From positions 62,001 through 126,000 of the forward strand of contig NZ_RKME01000009.1 of assembly GCF_003797825.1 (NCBI RefSeq): DNA of 64,000 nt. The letters run 5' to 3'. This document shows, piece after piece, positions 53,477 to 62,285 of the stretch (position 1 is its first letter; each line of letters begins with the position of its first letter). The notes beneath the pieces are model-generated. The model was not told where the DNA came from. It made no database searches and saw nothing but the letters and a program-made list of their open reading frames with translations. A program made the translations under genes and the position numbers. The stretch comes from Gordonia sp. OPL2. Its GTDB lineage: Bacteria; Actinomycetota; Actinomycetes; Mycobacteriales; Mycobacteriaceae.

Positions 53477-54721
53477 TCATGTGCTGCTTCGGCGGACGCG
53501 TAGCAGGGTGAGAGCGGCCGTCACCTCGGTGGGGTTGTGCCCGAAGGGCTTCGGGAGAAGCTCGTCGACTCGGGCCAGGCGACGGTCGATGGTGTTGCGG
53601 TGGGTGTACAACCGCTCAGCGGTGCTCGTCCGGTTGAGTCCTTCCTCGACGTAGGTGAGCACTGTTTGGTGAAGTACGGGACTGGCGTCGAGGAGTTCGC
53701 CGAGGACGTCGGCGACGAACCGATCGGCAGCGGTGACGTCGGCGGAGAGTAGGTCGACCAGCTGGACGTCCTCGTAGCGCACGATGGGCAGCGCAGAGTC
53801 CAACCGGGCCAGGAGGCGTTGTGCCGCAGCTGCATCCAAATGAGTTCGCCGGAATCCGGCGACACTCTTCGCCGGACGACCCAGTGCCACGCGCACGCGT
53901 CGCAGACCGCGGAGGCGGTCTGCGAGAACCGCAGGCGGTGGAGTCGCCGCCGCCGGAATCCACAGCCACATCGCTGTTGTTCCCGCGACCACCGTGAGAC
54001 GACGATCGGCGCCGCACGAACACATCACCTGTTCGGCGGCACGCTCGAGCAACACGACATCGTCCTCGGACTCGACCCAGATCACCACGCCGATGTGAGA
54101 TCCGGTGAGGGCATACCCCAGCTGTTCCTCGGCGCGCGCCGTGGCAACCTCTGCGCCCTGCAGCAACAACTCCACCGTGGCGTACCGCTGCAGCTGTGAT
54201 CCGCCGGCGAGTTCCGTCCGCGTCTGCTGCACGTACTCGACCAGTTCGGCCATCGCGTCGTCGGAGAGGGCAGTGAGCGTGTTCCCGGATACCTCGCACA
54301 ACTCACGAAGTTCCTCGAGGTCGTCGGTGACCGTGAAGCACGCGGTCAGCCACCACTTCCAGAAGACACGTTCGACCCGTCGCCAGGCGCCGATGTCGTC
54401 GATGACGATGCCGCGCAACACCACATCGCGGGCGTACGTCCGCATCTCACTGCCGCCGAACGGCGGTACCCGACGTCCCGGGTTGGCGATGTTGGACGTC
54501 AACCAGTGTTTGATGAGCGAGGCGACCAGCTGGGCGTCGGCGTCGGCGAGCACCGGGTCGTCGGCGATCATCTGGTATCGCGGGTCCTCCGTCGACGCCG
54601 CGGTCAGCTCGATGATGACCTCGTCCAACCGCGCGAGGAGATCCTTCGCCAGATCGCGAATCAGTCGTGCCACCGACTCGGAGGGGTCGGGCCACAGTTG
54701 AGTCAACCTCGTCATGCTCAT
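53477..54721 (-). CDS. PucR/CdaR-type transcriptional regulator
   Basis: The 414-residue protein has a long N-terminal sensing region, a GGDEF-like central part (VVIWVESEDDVVLLERAAEQV) and the C-terminal PucR helix-turn-helix (VEEGLNRTSTAERLYTHRN, then TIDRRLARVDELLP). Such proteins activate nearby catabolic genes in response to substrate. It lies between the MFS gene and the PhyH gene on the same strand, so it is a candidate activator for this run or for the divergent monooxygenase/esterase pair. Confidence 0.9.
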   Translation of the reverse strand: MSMTRLTQLWPDPSESVARLIRDLAKDLLARLDEVIIELTAASTEDPRYQMIADDPVLADADAQLVASLIKHWLTSNIANPGRRVPPFGGSEMRTYARDVVLRGIVIDDIGAWRRVERVFWKWWLTACFTVTDDLEELRELCEVSGNTLTALSDDAMAELVEYVQQTRTELAGGSQLQRYATVELLLQGAEVATARAEEQLGYALTGSHIGVVIWVESEDDVVLLERAAEQVMCSCGADRRLTVVAGTTAMWLWIPAAATPPPAVLADRLRGLRRVRVALGRPAKSVAGFRRTHLDAAAAQRLLARLDSALPIVRYEDVQLVDLLSADVTAADRFVADVLGELLDASPVLHQTVLTYVEEGLNRTSTAERLYTHRNTIDRRLARVDELLPKPFGHNPTEVTAALTLLRVRRSST

Positions 54722-54769
54722 CAGTCTTCTCGCGTCGGCGGCCTACGTCAGCGAACCGGCAGACTTCGA

Positions 54770-55630
54770 TCAGAGACCCAGGTAGTCGGCCAGTTCGGCG
54801 TAGTCGACCTGCCAGAGACCGGGCGATCCCAGCGGGTACTGCGACCGGAAGCCGAGGATACGTTGGACGCGCTCGGGCAGGGTGGCCGCCACGTCGCGGG
54901 ACACGAGGAACGGGTAGGCCTCTTCGCCGACGAGGTAACCGGGGTTGAACGCGAACGACACCGCGCGCCGGTACTGGTCGGCCGTGACATTGGCGCCGCC
55001 GCCGTGGACGGTCTTTCCGCTGATGAACAACGCATCGCCGGCCTTCATGGTTGCCGGGATCGTCTGCTCCGGTGTGCCGCGGTCCTCGAAGTCCGGCCAG
55101 AGGTGACTTCCCGGGATCACCCGCGTGGCCCCGTTCTCCTCGGTGAACTCGGTCAGCGCGATGAGGAAGTTCAGGGTGATCTCGGGTCCGGCCGGGCCCA
55201 TGCCGACGAACGGATACCAGTTCTCCAGATCGCGGTGCAGCATCTGAGGACGGTTGCCGGGTCCGATCTCGATCACCTGCGCGGTGGTCATCCAATAGGT
55301 ACCCGACTCCTCGAGGAAGCGTGCGTCGCACAGGTCGTGGACCAGATCGAGATCGATGATCTCCTCGCGGAACACGTCGCTGTGGTTGACCAGATTGGTC
55401 AGGCGTTTTGTGTTGGCGCCGTGGAACTCCTGCACGATCTCGTTCTCGTGGGTGCTGCCGGCCGCGAGCGCAGCGACGGCAGGATCGATCTCGGTGTTGA
55501 AGCGTGCGACCTGATCCTGGGAGAGCAGTCCTTCGATGATGACACCGCCGTCACGCGCGACGATCGCGAGGATGTCGGCCGCGGGCGTCGTGCTCGGGAG
55601 TCGTTGGATGGTCGTGTCGACACTGGTCAT
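54770..55630 (-). CDS. Phytanoyl-CoA dioxygenase (PhyH) family protein
   Basis: The 286-residue protein is a non-haem Fe(II)/2-oxoglutarate dioxygenase candidate. The first metal motif is in QMLHRDLENWYPF (His-x-Asp), the distal histidine in SGKTVHGGGANVT, and the 2-oxoglutarate arginine probably in QYRRAVSFAFNPG. ATG 55630 is used; similarity begins with the segment after it. It diverges from the Baeyer-Villiger monooxygenase gene. It would hydroxylate an unknown substrate, possibly an early oxidation step in the same pathway. Confidence 0.88.
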   Translation of the reverse strand: MTSVDTTIQRLPSTTPAADILAIVARDGGVIIEGLLSQDQVARFNTEIDPAVAALAAGSTHENEIVQEFHGANTKRLTNLVNHSDVFREEIIDLDLVHDLCDARFLEESGTYWMTTAQVIEIGPGNRPQMLHRDLENWYPFVGMGPAGPEITLNFLIALTEFTEENGATRVIPGSHLWPDFEDRGTPEQTIPATMKAGDALFISGKTVHGGGANVTADQYRRAVSFAFNPGYLVGEEAYPFLVSRDVAATLPERVQRILGFRSQYPLGSPGLWQVDYAELADYLGL

Positions 55631-55803
55631 GGCTTTTCCGATCTGTGGGATGTGATGTGGCGCAGGTCTCACTATCGACAGCCGAACCCATCTTGCCCAT
55701 CCGCAGGTTTCAGCGTCTCGGAACCGACTTCGGTGCGGAATGCACACTCGCCGCAGGTCACGACGCTGCAGGCCGGCGACGGTGAACCGCGGAGCAATGA
55801 AGT

Positions 55804-55866
55804 GTGTGAGGTTTTCACACTCGAACCGGGCAAGACGTTGAGATTCGATGTGGTGTGCGTTACACC
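55804..55866. promoter_or_regulatory. Two GTGT/ACAC inverted repeats in the phyH-monooxygenase divergent region
   Basis: GTGTGAGGTTTTCACAC (55804-55820) and GGTGTGCGTTACACC (55852-55866) are inverted repeats with five-base spacers and similar arms. They lie 48 bases apart centre to centre, within the 317-base gap between the two divergent genes. They are likely regulator sites; the rest of the gap shows no gene. Confidence 0.45.
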
Positions 55867-55947
55867 GCGTTCGGCACGCTGACATCCATCGCAGGAGTCG
55901 CATTCACCCACACCGTCGGTTCCGGCGCGAAATGGAGGCAGAGAACC

Positions 55948-57501
55948 ATGAGCAGCAACTCGGCACAGCAGCCGGAGTACTTCGACGTCGTCGTCATCGG
56001 TGGCGGAATCTCGGGCATCGGCGCGGCCGTCTACATCACGCAGGAGTTCCCCCAGAAGAGGGTGGCCCTGCTCGAAGGCCGCGATTCTGTCGGCGGGACT
56101 TGGGATCTGTTCCGCTACCCAGGTATCCGATCGGACTCGGATCTGCACACCTTCGCCTATGAGTTCAAGAGCTGGCGACACGAGACTGCCATCGCCGATG
56201 CTCCGTTGATCCTCGACTACCTCAAGGAGACCGTCGACGACTACGGTCTCGACGAGATCATCCGGTATCGCCACACGGTCACCTCTGCGGCGTGGTCCAG
56301 CGACGACGCACAGTGGTTGTTGTCGGTCGACATCACGGAGGCCGACGGCACCCTCCGCCACAGCGTCATCAAGGCCGGCTGGGTGTTCGGCGCCACCGGC
56401 TACTACCGATACGACGAGGGATTCACCCCGGAGTTCGACGGGCGCGACGACTTCACCGGCGACATCATCCATCCCCAGCACTGGCCGGAGAACTACGACT
56501 ACTCCGGCAAGAAGGTGGTGGTGATCGGCAGCGGCGCCACTGCGATCACGTTGATCCCATCAATGCTGAAGGGCGACGGACGCACTGGGGAGGGGGCTGC
56601 ATCGCACGTCACCATGCTCCAGCGCACACCGAGCTACATCCTGACCATGCCGCGAATCGATGGTATCGGACAGCTGTTGACGAGACTGCTCGGCGAACGT
56701 CGCGGCTACCTCGCGACCCGGTGGAAGAACGTGTGGATGGACTGGGCGGTGGTGACGACCCTCACCAAGTTCCCGAAGGCCTCGCGCCGCCTCATCCGCC
56801 ACATCACCACGAAGCTGCTGCCCCCCGGTTTCGACGTCGACCGGCACTTCAACCCACCGTACGACCCGTGGGATCAACGCCTCTGTCTCGCGCCGGATGG
56901 TGACTTCTTCGACTCGATCCGGCGTGGCGATGCGTCGGTCGTCACAGATCGCATCCGACGATTCACCACCGACGGCATCGAGCTGGAGTCCGGTGAGAGG
57001 CTCGAGGCCGACGTGATCGTCACCGCGACCGGCCTGAACATGCGTCTGTTCGGTGGGGTCGACATCACCGTCGACGGACGCCCCGTCGACCTCTCCACCT
57101 CTGTCGTATACCGCGGGATGATGCTCTCCGGCGTCCCGAACTGGGTGATGGCAGTCGGCTACACCAAGTCGTCCTGGACGCTGAAGATCGGTCTCCTCGG
57201 CAAGAGCTTCATCGAACTGCTCCGCCACATGGACGCTCGCGGGTACGACACCGCGACAGCCGTTGCCCCTGACGGCACCGGCACTCGGCCGATCATCGAC
57301 CTCGACGCGGGCTACATGCTGCGCGCCAAGCACGCCCTGCCCCGCCAAGGCGACGAGATGCCGTGGCAGATCAAGAATGTGTTCCTCGAGGACCGGAAGA
57401 TGTTCCGCGGCAGTGTGGTCACCGATGCCCTTGAATTCAGTTCTCGCCTCGATCGTGAGTTCGACAGCGGCCGTGCCACAGTGGAAGGCGCAGGACGGTG
57501 A
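55948..57501 (+). CDS. Flavin-containing Baeyer-Villiger-type monooxygenase
   Basis: The 517-residue protein has an FAD site VVVIGGGISGIGAAVY, the fingerprint FTGDIIHPQHWPE (F-x-G-x3-H-x3-W-P) of Baeyer-Villiger monooxygenases, an NADPH site VVIGSGATAITLIP and the tail motif ATGLNM. It resembles the EthA-like class I enzymes that insert oxygen beside a ketone to give an ester. ATG 55948 follows GGAGGCAGAG; the frame is open upstream, but that part lacks family similarity. The stop overlaps the hydrolase start (GTGA), so ester formation and hydrolysis are coupled. Confidence 0.92.
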   Translation: MSSNSAQQPEYFDVVVIGGGISGIGAAVYITQEFPQKRVALLEGRDSVGGTWDLFRYPGIRSDSDLHTFAYEFKSWRHETAIADAPLILDYLKETVDDYGLDEIIRYRHTVTSAAWSSDDAQWLLSVDITEADGTLRHSVIKAGWVFGATGYYRYDEGFTPEFDGRDDFTGDIIHPQHWPENYDYSGKKVVVIGSGATAITLIPSMLKGDGRTGEGAASHVTMLQRTPSYILTMPRIDGIGQLLTRLLGERRGYLATRWKNVWMDWAVVTTLTKFPKASRRLIRHITTKLLPPGFDVDRHFNPPYDPWDQRLCLAPDGDFFDSIRRGDASVVTDRIRRFTTDGIELESGERLEADVIVTATGLNMRLFGGVDITVDGRPVDLSTSVVYRGMMLSGVPNWVMAVGYTKSSWTLKIGLLGKSFIELLRHMDARGYDTATAVAPDGTGTRPIIDLDAGYMLRAKHALPRQGDEMPWQIKNVFLEDRKMFRGSVVTDALEFSSRLDREFDSGRATVEGAGR

Positions 57502-58556
57502 CGGTCATCGATCGGCCGACCCCGGTGGAGATCGCCGGCACGCTGACGGCCGCAGAGTGGATGCAGCGCACGCTGTTCACGGCCATCGGGCGGGTGCCCG
57601 ACGCGATTCTGCGCCGGGTTGTGCCGCCGGTGGTCAACTCCGACAGAGACGCCATGGCGCCGGAGATCGCGCTGCTCATGAAAGCGGCAGCGGCCGGACC
57701 GGATTTCAGCGATGGCACGCTGGCCGAGGCGCGCGCGTCGATGGACAACGACTGCCGAGTCTTCGCCGACGATGCTCCGGCGATGGACGTCGCCGACATC
57801 GCTCTCCCGAGCGGGATCCGCGCGAGTCTGTATCGTCCGGCCAGGCGGTCCGACGGACTGGTCGTGTTTCTGCACGGCGGAGGATTCGTGTTGGGCAGCC
57901 GAGCGGGGTACGACGCCCCGGTGCGCCTCATCGCCGACCGAGCCGGTGTCGCCGTGTTGTCGGTCGAGTATCGCCTGGCGCCGGAGGCGCGGTTCCCCGG
58001 TCCGGTCGACGATGCGGCCGAGGCATGGCGATTCGCGGTCGAGCACGCATCCGAGTGGGGGATCGATCCGCAACGGATCATTCTGCTCGGCGACAGCGCG
58101 GGGGCGAATCTCTGTGCGGTACTGGCCAATGACCTGGCCGGCGAGGAGCGTCGTCCGCTGATGCAGGTGCTGATGTACCCGGTGGTCGACGCCGTCGGCA
58201 CCCATTCGTCCCGCACCGAGTTCGCGGACAACCCGGCGCTGACGGCCAAGCAGATCGCCTGGCTGTCGGGGCTGTATTTACCCGAGGGCCATTCCGAATG
58301 GGACCCACGCGTCTCCCCACTACACGCCGTCGATCTGTCCGGCGCACCTCCGACACTCATCACGGTTGCCGGATTCGACCCGCTGCGTGATGAGGCGATC
58401 GCGTACGCCCAGCGGCTGGCCGCAGCGGGCGTTCCGACCCGACTGATGCGTGAGGGTGGCCTGGTCCACGGCTACATCTCCCTGACACGGATCAGCCGCG
58501 CAGCACGCGACGCTGTGGACCGTGTCGCAGATGCGATCGCGGGTGCTCTCGGATAG
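57498..58556 (+). CDS. Alpha/beta hydrolase, hormone-sensitive-lipase family esterase
   Basis: The 352-residue esterase has the oxyanion-hole motif HGGGFVLGS, the nucleophile GDSAGAN, the acid in AGFDPLRDE and the histidine in LVHGYISL. GTG 57498 overlaps the monooxygenase stop. The pair fits a ketone to ester to alcohol plus acid route, as known for Baeyer-Villiger/esterase pairs in Gordonia and relatives. Substrate is not deducible. Confidence 0.92.
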   Translation: MTVIDRPTPVEIAGTLTAAEWMQRTLFTAIGRVPDAILRRVVPPVVNSDRDAMAPEIALLMKAAAAGPDFSDGTLAEARASMDNDCRVFADDAPAMDVADIALPSGIRASLYRPARRSDGLVVFLHGGGFVLGSRAGYDAPVRLIADRAGVAVLSVEYRLAPEARFPGPVDDAAEAWRFAVEHASEWGIDPQRIILLGDSAGANLCAVLANDLAGEERRPLMQVLMYPVVDAVGTHSSRTEFADNPALTAKQIAWLSGLYLPEGHSEWDPRVSPLHAVDLSGAPPTLITVAGFDPLRDEAIAYAQRLAAAGVPTRLMREGGLVHGYISLTRISRAARDAVDRVADAIAGALG

Positions 58557-58569
58557 TCCGTCACGGGCA

Positions 58570-59205
58570 TCATCCCCAGTGTGCGCGTCGCGCCGTCACC
58601 ACCACCGCCGGGAACCGATGCTGATCATCCGGACGACTCACGATCCGCCACACCTCGTCGAACCCGGCGTCGGCCAGCGCCTCCGATAACCGATCCGCAG
58701 GCCATCGCCAGGCCCGCGCGACGACGTGGTCGAACTCCGCCACATCATCGTTGTCGGTGCTCTGGGTGGCCACACTGATCATCGAACCGGGTGCCATCCG
58801 CGTCGCCCATTCTCGGAGGATCACGGATACTTCGTCGGGCGGGACGTGAATCAGGCTGAAACGGGCCAGGATTGCGGTGATCGTGACGTCCGTGAGCTCG
58901 GCAGAGTTCAGGTGCGCATCGTCGACGACGAAGCGCAGGTCGGGGTGATGGCCGCGGGCGATCCGCACCATCTCCCGACTCGGATCGATCCCGATCACCG
59001 TCAGACCGAACCCAGCCAGGTCAGCTGTGACATGTCCTGTCCCGCAACCGACGTCGAGTACTGTGCCGCCGGTGCCCAGGGCGTGCACCTCGTCGGCGAA
59101 GGCCGCGACGGCGTGCCGCTCCCACGCCGATCCATATGCCGTGGGGAATGTTTCGTCGTACAACTCGGCGAGTGCGTCGTAGCCCGGTTGCGCCGCCGAG
59201 GTCAC
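58570..59205 (-). CDS. SAM-dependent methyltransferase (class I)
   Basis: The 211-residue protein has the SAM-binding core TVLDVGCGTGHVTADLAG, the acidic residue in GIDPSREMV and the post-motif VVDDAHL. GTG 59205 overlaps the stop of the SagB-type gene (GTGA), so it is probably the third gene of the iron-boxed operon. A C-, N- or O-methylation of a siderophore or its oxazole is possible but is inference. A housekeeping small-molecule methyltransferase is the alternative. Confidence 0.85.
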   Translation of the reverse strand: MTSAAQPGYDALAELYDETFPTAYGSAWERHAVAAFADEVHALGTGGTVLDVGCGTGHVTADLAGFGLTVIGIDPSREMVRIARGHHPDLRFVVDDAHLNSAELTDVTITAILARFSLIHVPPDEVSVILREWATRMAPGSMISVATQSTDNDDVAEFDHVVARAWRWPADRLSEALADAGFDEVWRIVSRPDDQHRFPAVVVTARRAHWG

Positions 59206-60566
59206 CGGCGGGGCGTTCCGACGACGAAGCTCCCGACGTTGCATTCGACGAGTTCGTCGGTGCCGGTTGCCGCGGCGAAGGCGGCGGTGTCACCGTAGCC
59301 TTGCGCGACGCCGCCCAGACCCATGGCGGTCGCGGTGAGGTAGAGGGTCTGGGTGAGCACGCCGACGTGTTTGAGGATGACCGCGTACGGCATCTGCTCG
59401 TAGGTCCACATGATCCGGCCGGCACGTGCGGCGAGGACGAACAGGACCTGGGGGAGTCGGCCGTCGGCCAGGGTGAGCGCTGCCGGCGCGATCAGGCGAG
59501 TCACCGCGGGGTCGTCGTAGGGTGCGACCGGGCGCAGCACGTGGTCGTAGGAATCGTAGTGGTACATACCGGGTTCCACGCCGTCGGCGATGCGGATCAC
59601 CGGATAGATCTCGAGTTCGTAGAGCGATCCGCCTGAGGGAAACGGGCGCGAGGGAAGTTCTTCGGGCACCGGCCGGTCGGCGTTGATGGTGCGGACGCCG
59701 CGAGTCCGCGCGCAGCGGTACAGCAGTTCGCCGAGTTGATCGACGCTCACCGGGCGGTCGTCGTCGAAGTCGCGCACCGACGTCCGGTCCTCAACGACGG
59801 CGGCCAGCGGCCGATCGTCGGTGCGAAGCGCTGCCAGGTTGGGGGTGGGCAGGGGTATCGGCTCACCCGGGTACGAATCTCGCCGGGCGGGAACGGGTTC
59901 GAACGATCCGTCGGCCCACCGGGTCGGGCCGAAGTGCGCCCAGCTCGTGCCGCGGTCGCCGACGGTGCTGCGCCGGTGGAACCAGAGTTCGTGGGGGCTC
60001 CAGCTGCGCGTCGCGAAGTGCTGCTCCTCCTCATCGCCGACGACGGCGTGACCCGACCACACCAGATCGGTGAGCAGACGTTCCCGGGCGGCCGGGTCGA
60101 GCGTATCCGGGCCGACGGCCATGCCCGTGAGGACGGCGAGGACGGCGGGGTCGAGGACTGCGATGTCGCACCACGCGCGCGGGTTCTCGGCCACGACGTC
60201 GTCGCCGGAGCGCCGGATGACGGTGAACCGGGAGATTCTGACGTCGGTCTGCGCCTCGTCGGAACGGGCGGGAGGGCGACGAAAGGGCTTGATGGAGTAC
60301 AGCTCTCGGTCGTCGAGGCTTGCGGTCATGGCGATCGCGCCCGCGTCGACGAGCCGATCGCGCACCGTGGCGATGGCCGCGTCCGACTCGTCGACCTCGA
60401 CGGGACCGGCGTTGAGACGACGAAGGAAGGCGACCTGCTCGCGGTCGAGCCCGTCGAGACGTTGCTTGGCGGGGAGCACGACGGCGACCCCACCACCGCC
60501 GAGCAGGAACCGCGCCCCCTCGGTGAGGGCGTAGGTGAACTGCACTGTCGAGGTCATCGTCGGCAT
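59202..60566 (-). CDS. SagB-type FMN-dependent dehydrogenase (azoline oxidase family)
   Basis: The 454-residue protein has an N-terminal domain of about 230 residues, then a nitroreductase-fold SagB domain: VEDRTSVRDFDDDRPVSVDQL, PFPSGGSLYELEIYPV, YHYDSYDHVLRPV, and MWTYEQMPYAVILKHVG leading into LGGVAQGYGD. SagB/McbC/PatG-type enzymes oxidise thiazolines or oxazolines in peptides to the aromatic azoles. No YcaO cyclase or precursor peptide lies nearby. It lies between a siderophore-binding protein gene and a methyltransferase gene behind an iron box. Oxidation of the siderophore oxazoline to an oxazole is therefore attractive, but unproven. Start uncertain (ATG 60566 or 60557); no good ribosome-binding site. 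Confidence 0.85.
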   Translation of the reverse strand: MPTMTSTVQFTYALTEGARFLLGGGGVAVVLPAKQRLDGLDREQVAFLRRLNAGPVEVDESDAAIATVRDRLVDAGAIAMTASLDDRELYSIKPFRRPPARSDEAQTDVRISRFTVIRRSGDDVVAENPRAWCDIAVLDPAVLAVLTGMAVGPDTLDPAARERLLTDLVWSGHAVVGDEEEQHFATRSWSPHELWFHRRSTVGDRGTSWAHFGPTRWADGSFEPVPARRDSYPGEPIPLPTPNLAALRTDDRPLAAVVEDRTSVRDFDDDRPVSVDQLGELLYRCARTRGVRTINADRPVPEELPSRPFPSGGSLYELEIYPVIRIADGVEPGMYHYDSYDHVLRPVAPYDDPAVTRLIAPAALTLADGRLPQVLFVLAARAGRIMWTYEQMPYAVILKHVGVLTQTLYLTATAMGLGGVAQGYGDTAAFAAATGTDELVECNVGSFVVGTPRR

Positions 60567-60584
60567 GGGGTCATCGACATGCGC

Positions 60585-61562
60585 TCAGCGCGCCGCCCGC
60601 TCGAGCGCGGGGTTCATCTTGTCCAGCAGGTACGGGATGGACAGCGGGGTCGGTTCGTTGAGTCCGCCGATCTCGGCGACCGACATCCGGCTGACGGCGC
60701 CGGTGCGCACCGATCTCAGATTCTGATAGCCGGGCAACTTCTCCAACGAGGACATCAGCTGATCGGTGTTCGCGGTGATCACGAGCAGGTCGGAGTTGAG
60801 CAAAGGAACGTTCTCCGTGGAGATGGGGAAGCGCGGCTGACCGTTCTTGCGGAACTCGGCCACCAGCGCCGGTGCGATGTTCATGCCGAGCGAACGGAAC
60901 AGATACGTGGCGCCGTCGTCGGGGTCACCGAGCACCTGGATCTGGTCCGCCGAGTACATGTAGGCCATCGTGTACGTCTTGCCGTTCAGGCCGGGCAGGC
61001 GATCCTTGGTGGCGTTGATCTTCCCGTCGACCCCGGCGGTGATCTCCTTCGCCTTGTCCGGCTGACGCAGCGCGGTGCCCAGGAAAGACACCATGTCCTG
61101 CCACGGATCGATCTGCTTACCGGTGATACCGGGAATGGTGGGCGCGAGTTTCGAGACACTGTCGTAGATCTCGGGTTGCCCGTCGGCCATGTACGACGTT
61201 GCGAGGATGAGATCCGGCTTCGCCTTCGCGACCTGTCCGACGACGTCCTCGGTGCTGATCGCGGTCGAGTCCTTCAGGCCTTCTCTCGACCACGGCGACG
61301 GGCTACCTGTGAGCACCTGGATGTTGTCGAGGTAGGCGACCGGGGTGACGCCGAACGCCAAGGTCACGTCGATCCACTGGGCGCCGAGCGCGACGATCCG
61401 CTTCGGCGTGCCATTGATCGTGACCGATCCCTTGGACGTGTTGACCTGGATGGGCGCGCCGTCGTTCTCGGATTCGTCAGGGGAACTGCATCCGCTGACG
61501 GCCAGGGTGGCGATCATGAGCGTGGCGAGCGACAGGAACAGAACGCGGAGCGCACGGGTCAT
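60585..61562 (-). CDS. Siderophore-binding lipoprotein (intact paralogue of the broken gene at 11396)
   Basis: The 325-residue class III binding protein has a signal peptide with lipobox TLAVSGC, then INGTPKRIVALGAQWIDVTLAFGV and KPDLILATSY. The C-terminus reads LPGYQNLRSVRTGAV and IGGLNEPTPLSIPYLLDKM, matching the split C-terminus of the pseudogene. The iron box abuts its ATG at 61562 with no Shine-Dalgarno sequence in between. It is the first gene of the operon with the SagB-type enzyme and methyltransferase. It presumably feeds ferric siderophore to the FecCD importer at 6264-9267, since no permease lies here. Confidence 0.93.
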   Translation of the reverse strand: MTRALRVLFLSLATLMIATLAVSGCSSPDESENDGAPIQVNTSKGSVTINGTPKRIVALGAQWIDVTLAFGVTPVAYLDNIQVLTGSPSPWSREGLKDSTAISTEDVVGQVAKAKPDLILATSYMADGQPEIYDSVSKLAPTIPGITGKQIDPWQDMVSFLGTALRQPDKAKEITAGVDGKINATKDRLPGLNGKTYTMAYMYSADQIQVLGDPDDGATYLFRSLGMNIAPALVAEFRKNGQPRFPISTENVPLLNSDLLVITANTDQLMSSLEKLPGYQNLRSVRTGAVSRMSVAEIGGLNEPTPLSIPYLLDKMNPALERAAR

Positions 61563-61580
61563 GCGTGCAGCCTAACCTAA
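61562..61580 (-). promoter_or_regulatory. Iron box abutting the siderophore-binding lipoprotein start
   Basis: On the minus strand TTAGGTTAGGCTGCACGCA keeps the first twelve consensus bases exactly (14 of 19 overall) and runs into the start codon. With TAGGCT six bases before the ATG, a leaderless mRNA is possible. Confidence 0.8.
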
Positions 61581-61626
61581 GGCCGAGGGTCCGCGACACC
61601 GGCGTCGGCCCGTGGACCTGCGATGC

Positions 61627-61658
61627 TAACGGTAGTAGACATGGTAGAATTGCCGTTA
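61627..61658. promoter_or_regulatory. Inverted repeat at the toxin-antitoxin promoter
   Basis: TAACGGTA (61627-61634) and TGCCGTTA (61651-61658) pair at 7 of 8 positions. They flank TAGAAT (61645-61650), a plausible -10 element, and end just before the GGAGG ribosome-binding site of the antitoxin gene. An autoregulatory operator is inferred. Confidence 0.5.
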
Positions 61659-61673
61659 ATTGGAGGTGGGTCA

Positions 61674-62285
61674 GTGTCGGACCTCGATGAAGACCTCGAT
61701 CGCTTGATCCGGGACCGGTTCGGTTTCGGGCGCGATGAGCTCGTGCATGCGTTGCGGACCTTGCCGGTGCATCGGTCGTGGGCGGCACGATTGACCGACG
61801 CGGAGGCCCGCCTGCTCGATGACGCGGGATTCACCGAGGATCCGGATGATCGCGCAGAGGTCGCAGCCAGCACGACGGCGCGGATGGCGCGGCTCTACAG
61901 CACCGCCTACCCTGCCGCCGAGGTTGCGGCCGGGCTCGGCGTATCTGATTCGCGTGTACGTCAACTTCGTCTCGCGCATACATTGTGGGCGATCGACGAT
62001 GGCGGGTCGTGGGTGTTCCCGGTTCTGCAGTTCGAACTGATCCATCGGACAGACCCATCTGGCCGTGAAGTCAGCGAGTTCGCACAGCTCCGTGGGCTGG
62101 ACAAGGTGTTTCCGCACCTCCTGACACGAGGACTGCACCCTCTCTCTGTTGCCGGCTTCCTCGAGTCCCCTCAGCCGGAGTTGCAGATCGCTGGGCGGCC
62201 GCAGGCGGTGCGCGAATGGTTGCGCGGCAGACAACCCGTGGAGCCGGTACTTCGTCTGCTCGAGGTCGGTGATTGGGCCGCCTGA
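61674..62285 (+). CDS. Antitoxin/DNA-binding partner of the RES toxin
   Basis: The 203-residue protein has a helical N-terminal part (DELVHALRTLPVHRSWAARL) and a helix-turn-helix-like stretch (YPAAEVAAGLGVSDSRVRQL). The C-terminal region (QLRGLDKVFPHLLTRGLHPL) resembles the antitoxins of Res/Xre-type pairs. GTG 61674 is chosen because GGAGG lies seven bases upstream; the frame is open to 61623 across the putative operator, which is rejected. Its stop overlaps the toxin start by one base (TGATG). Confidence 0.75.
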   Translation: MSDLDEDLDRLIRDRFGFGRDELVHALRTLPVHRSWAARLTDAEARLLDDAGFTEDPDDRAEVAASTTARMARLYSTAYPAAEVAAGLGVSDSRVRQLRLAHTLWAIDDGGSWVFPVLQFELIHRTDPSGREVSEFAQLRGLDKVFPHLLTRGLHPLSVAGFLESPQPELQIAGRPQAVREWLRGRQPVEPVLRLLEVGDWAA

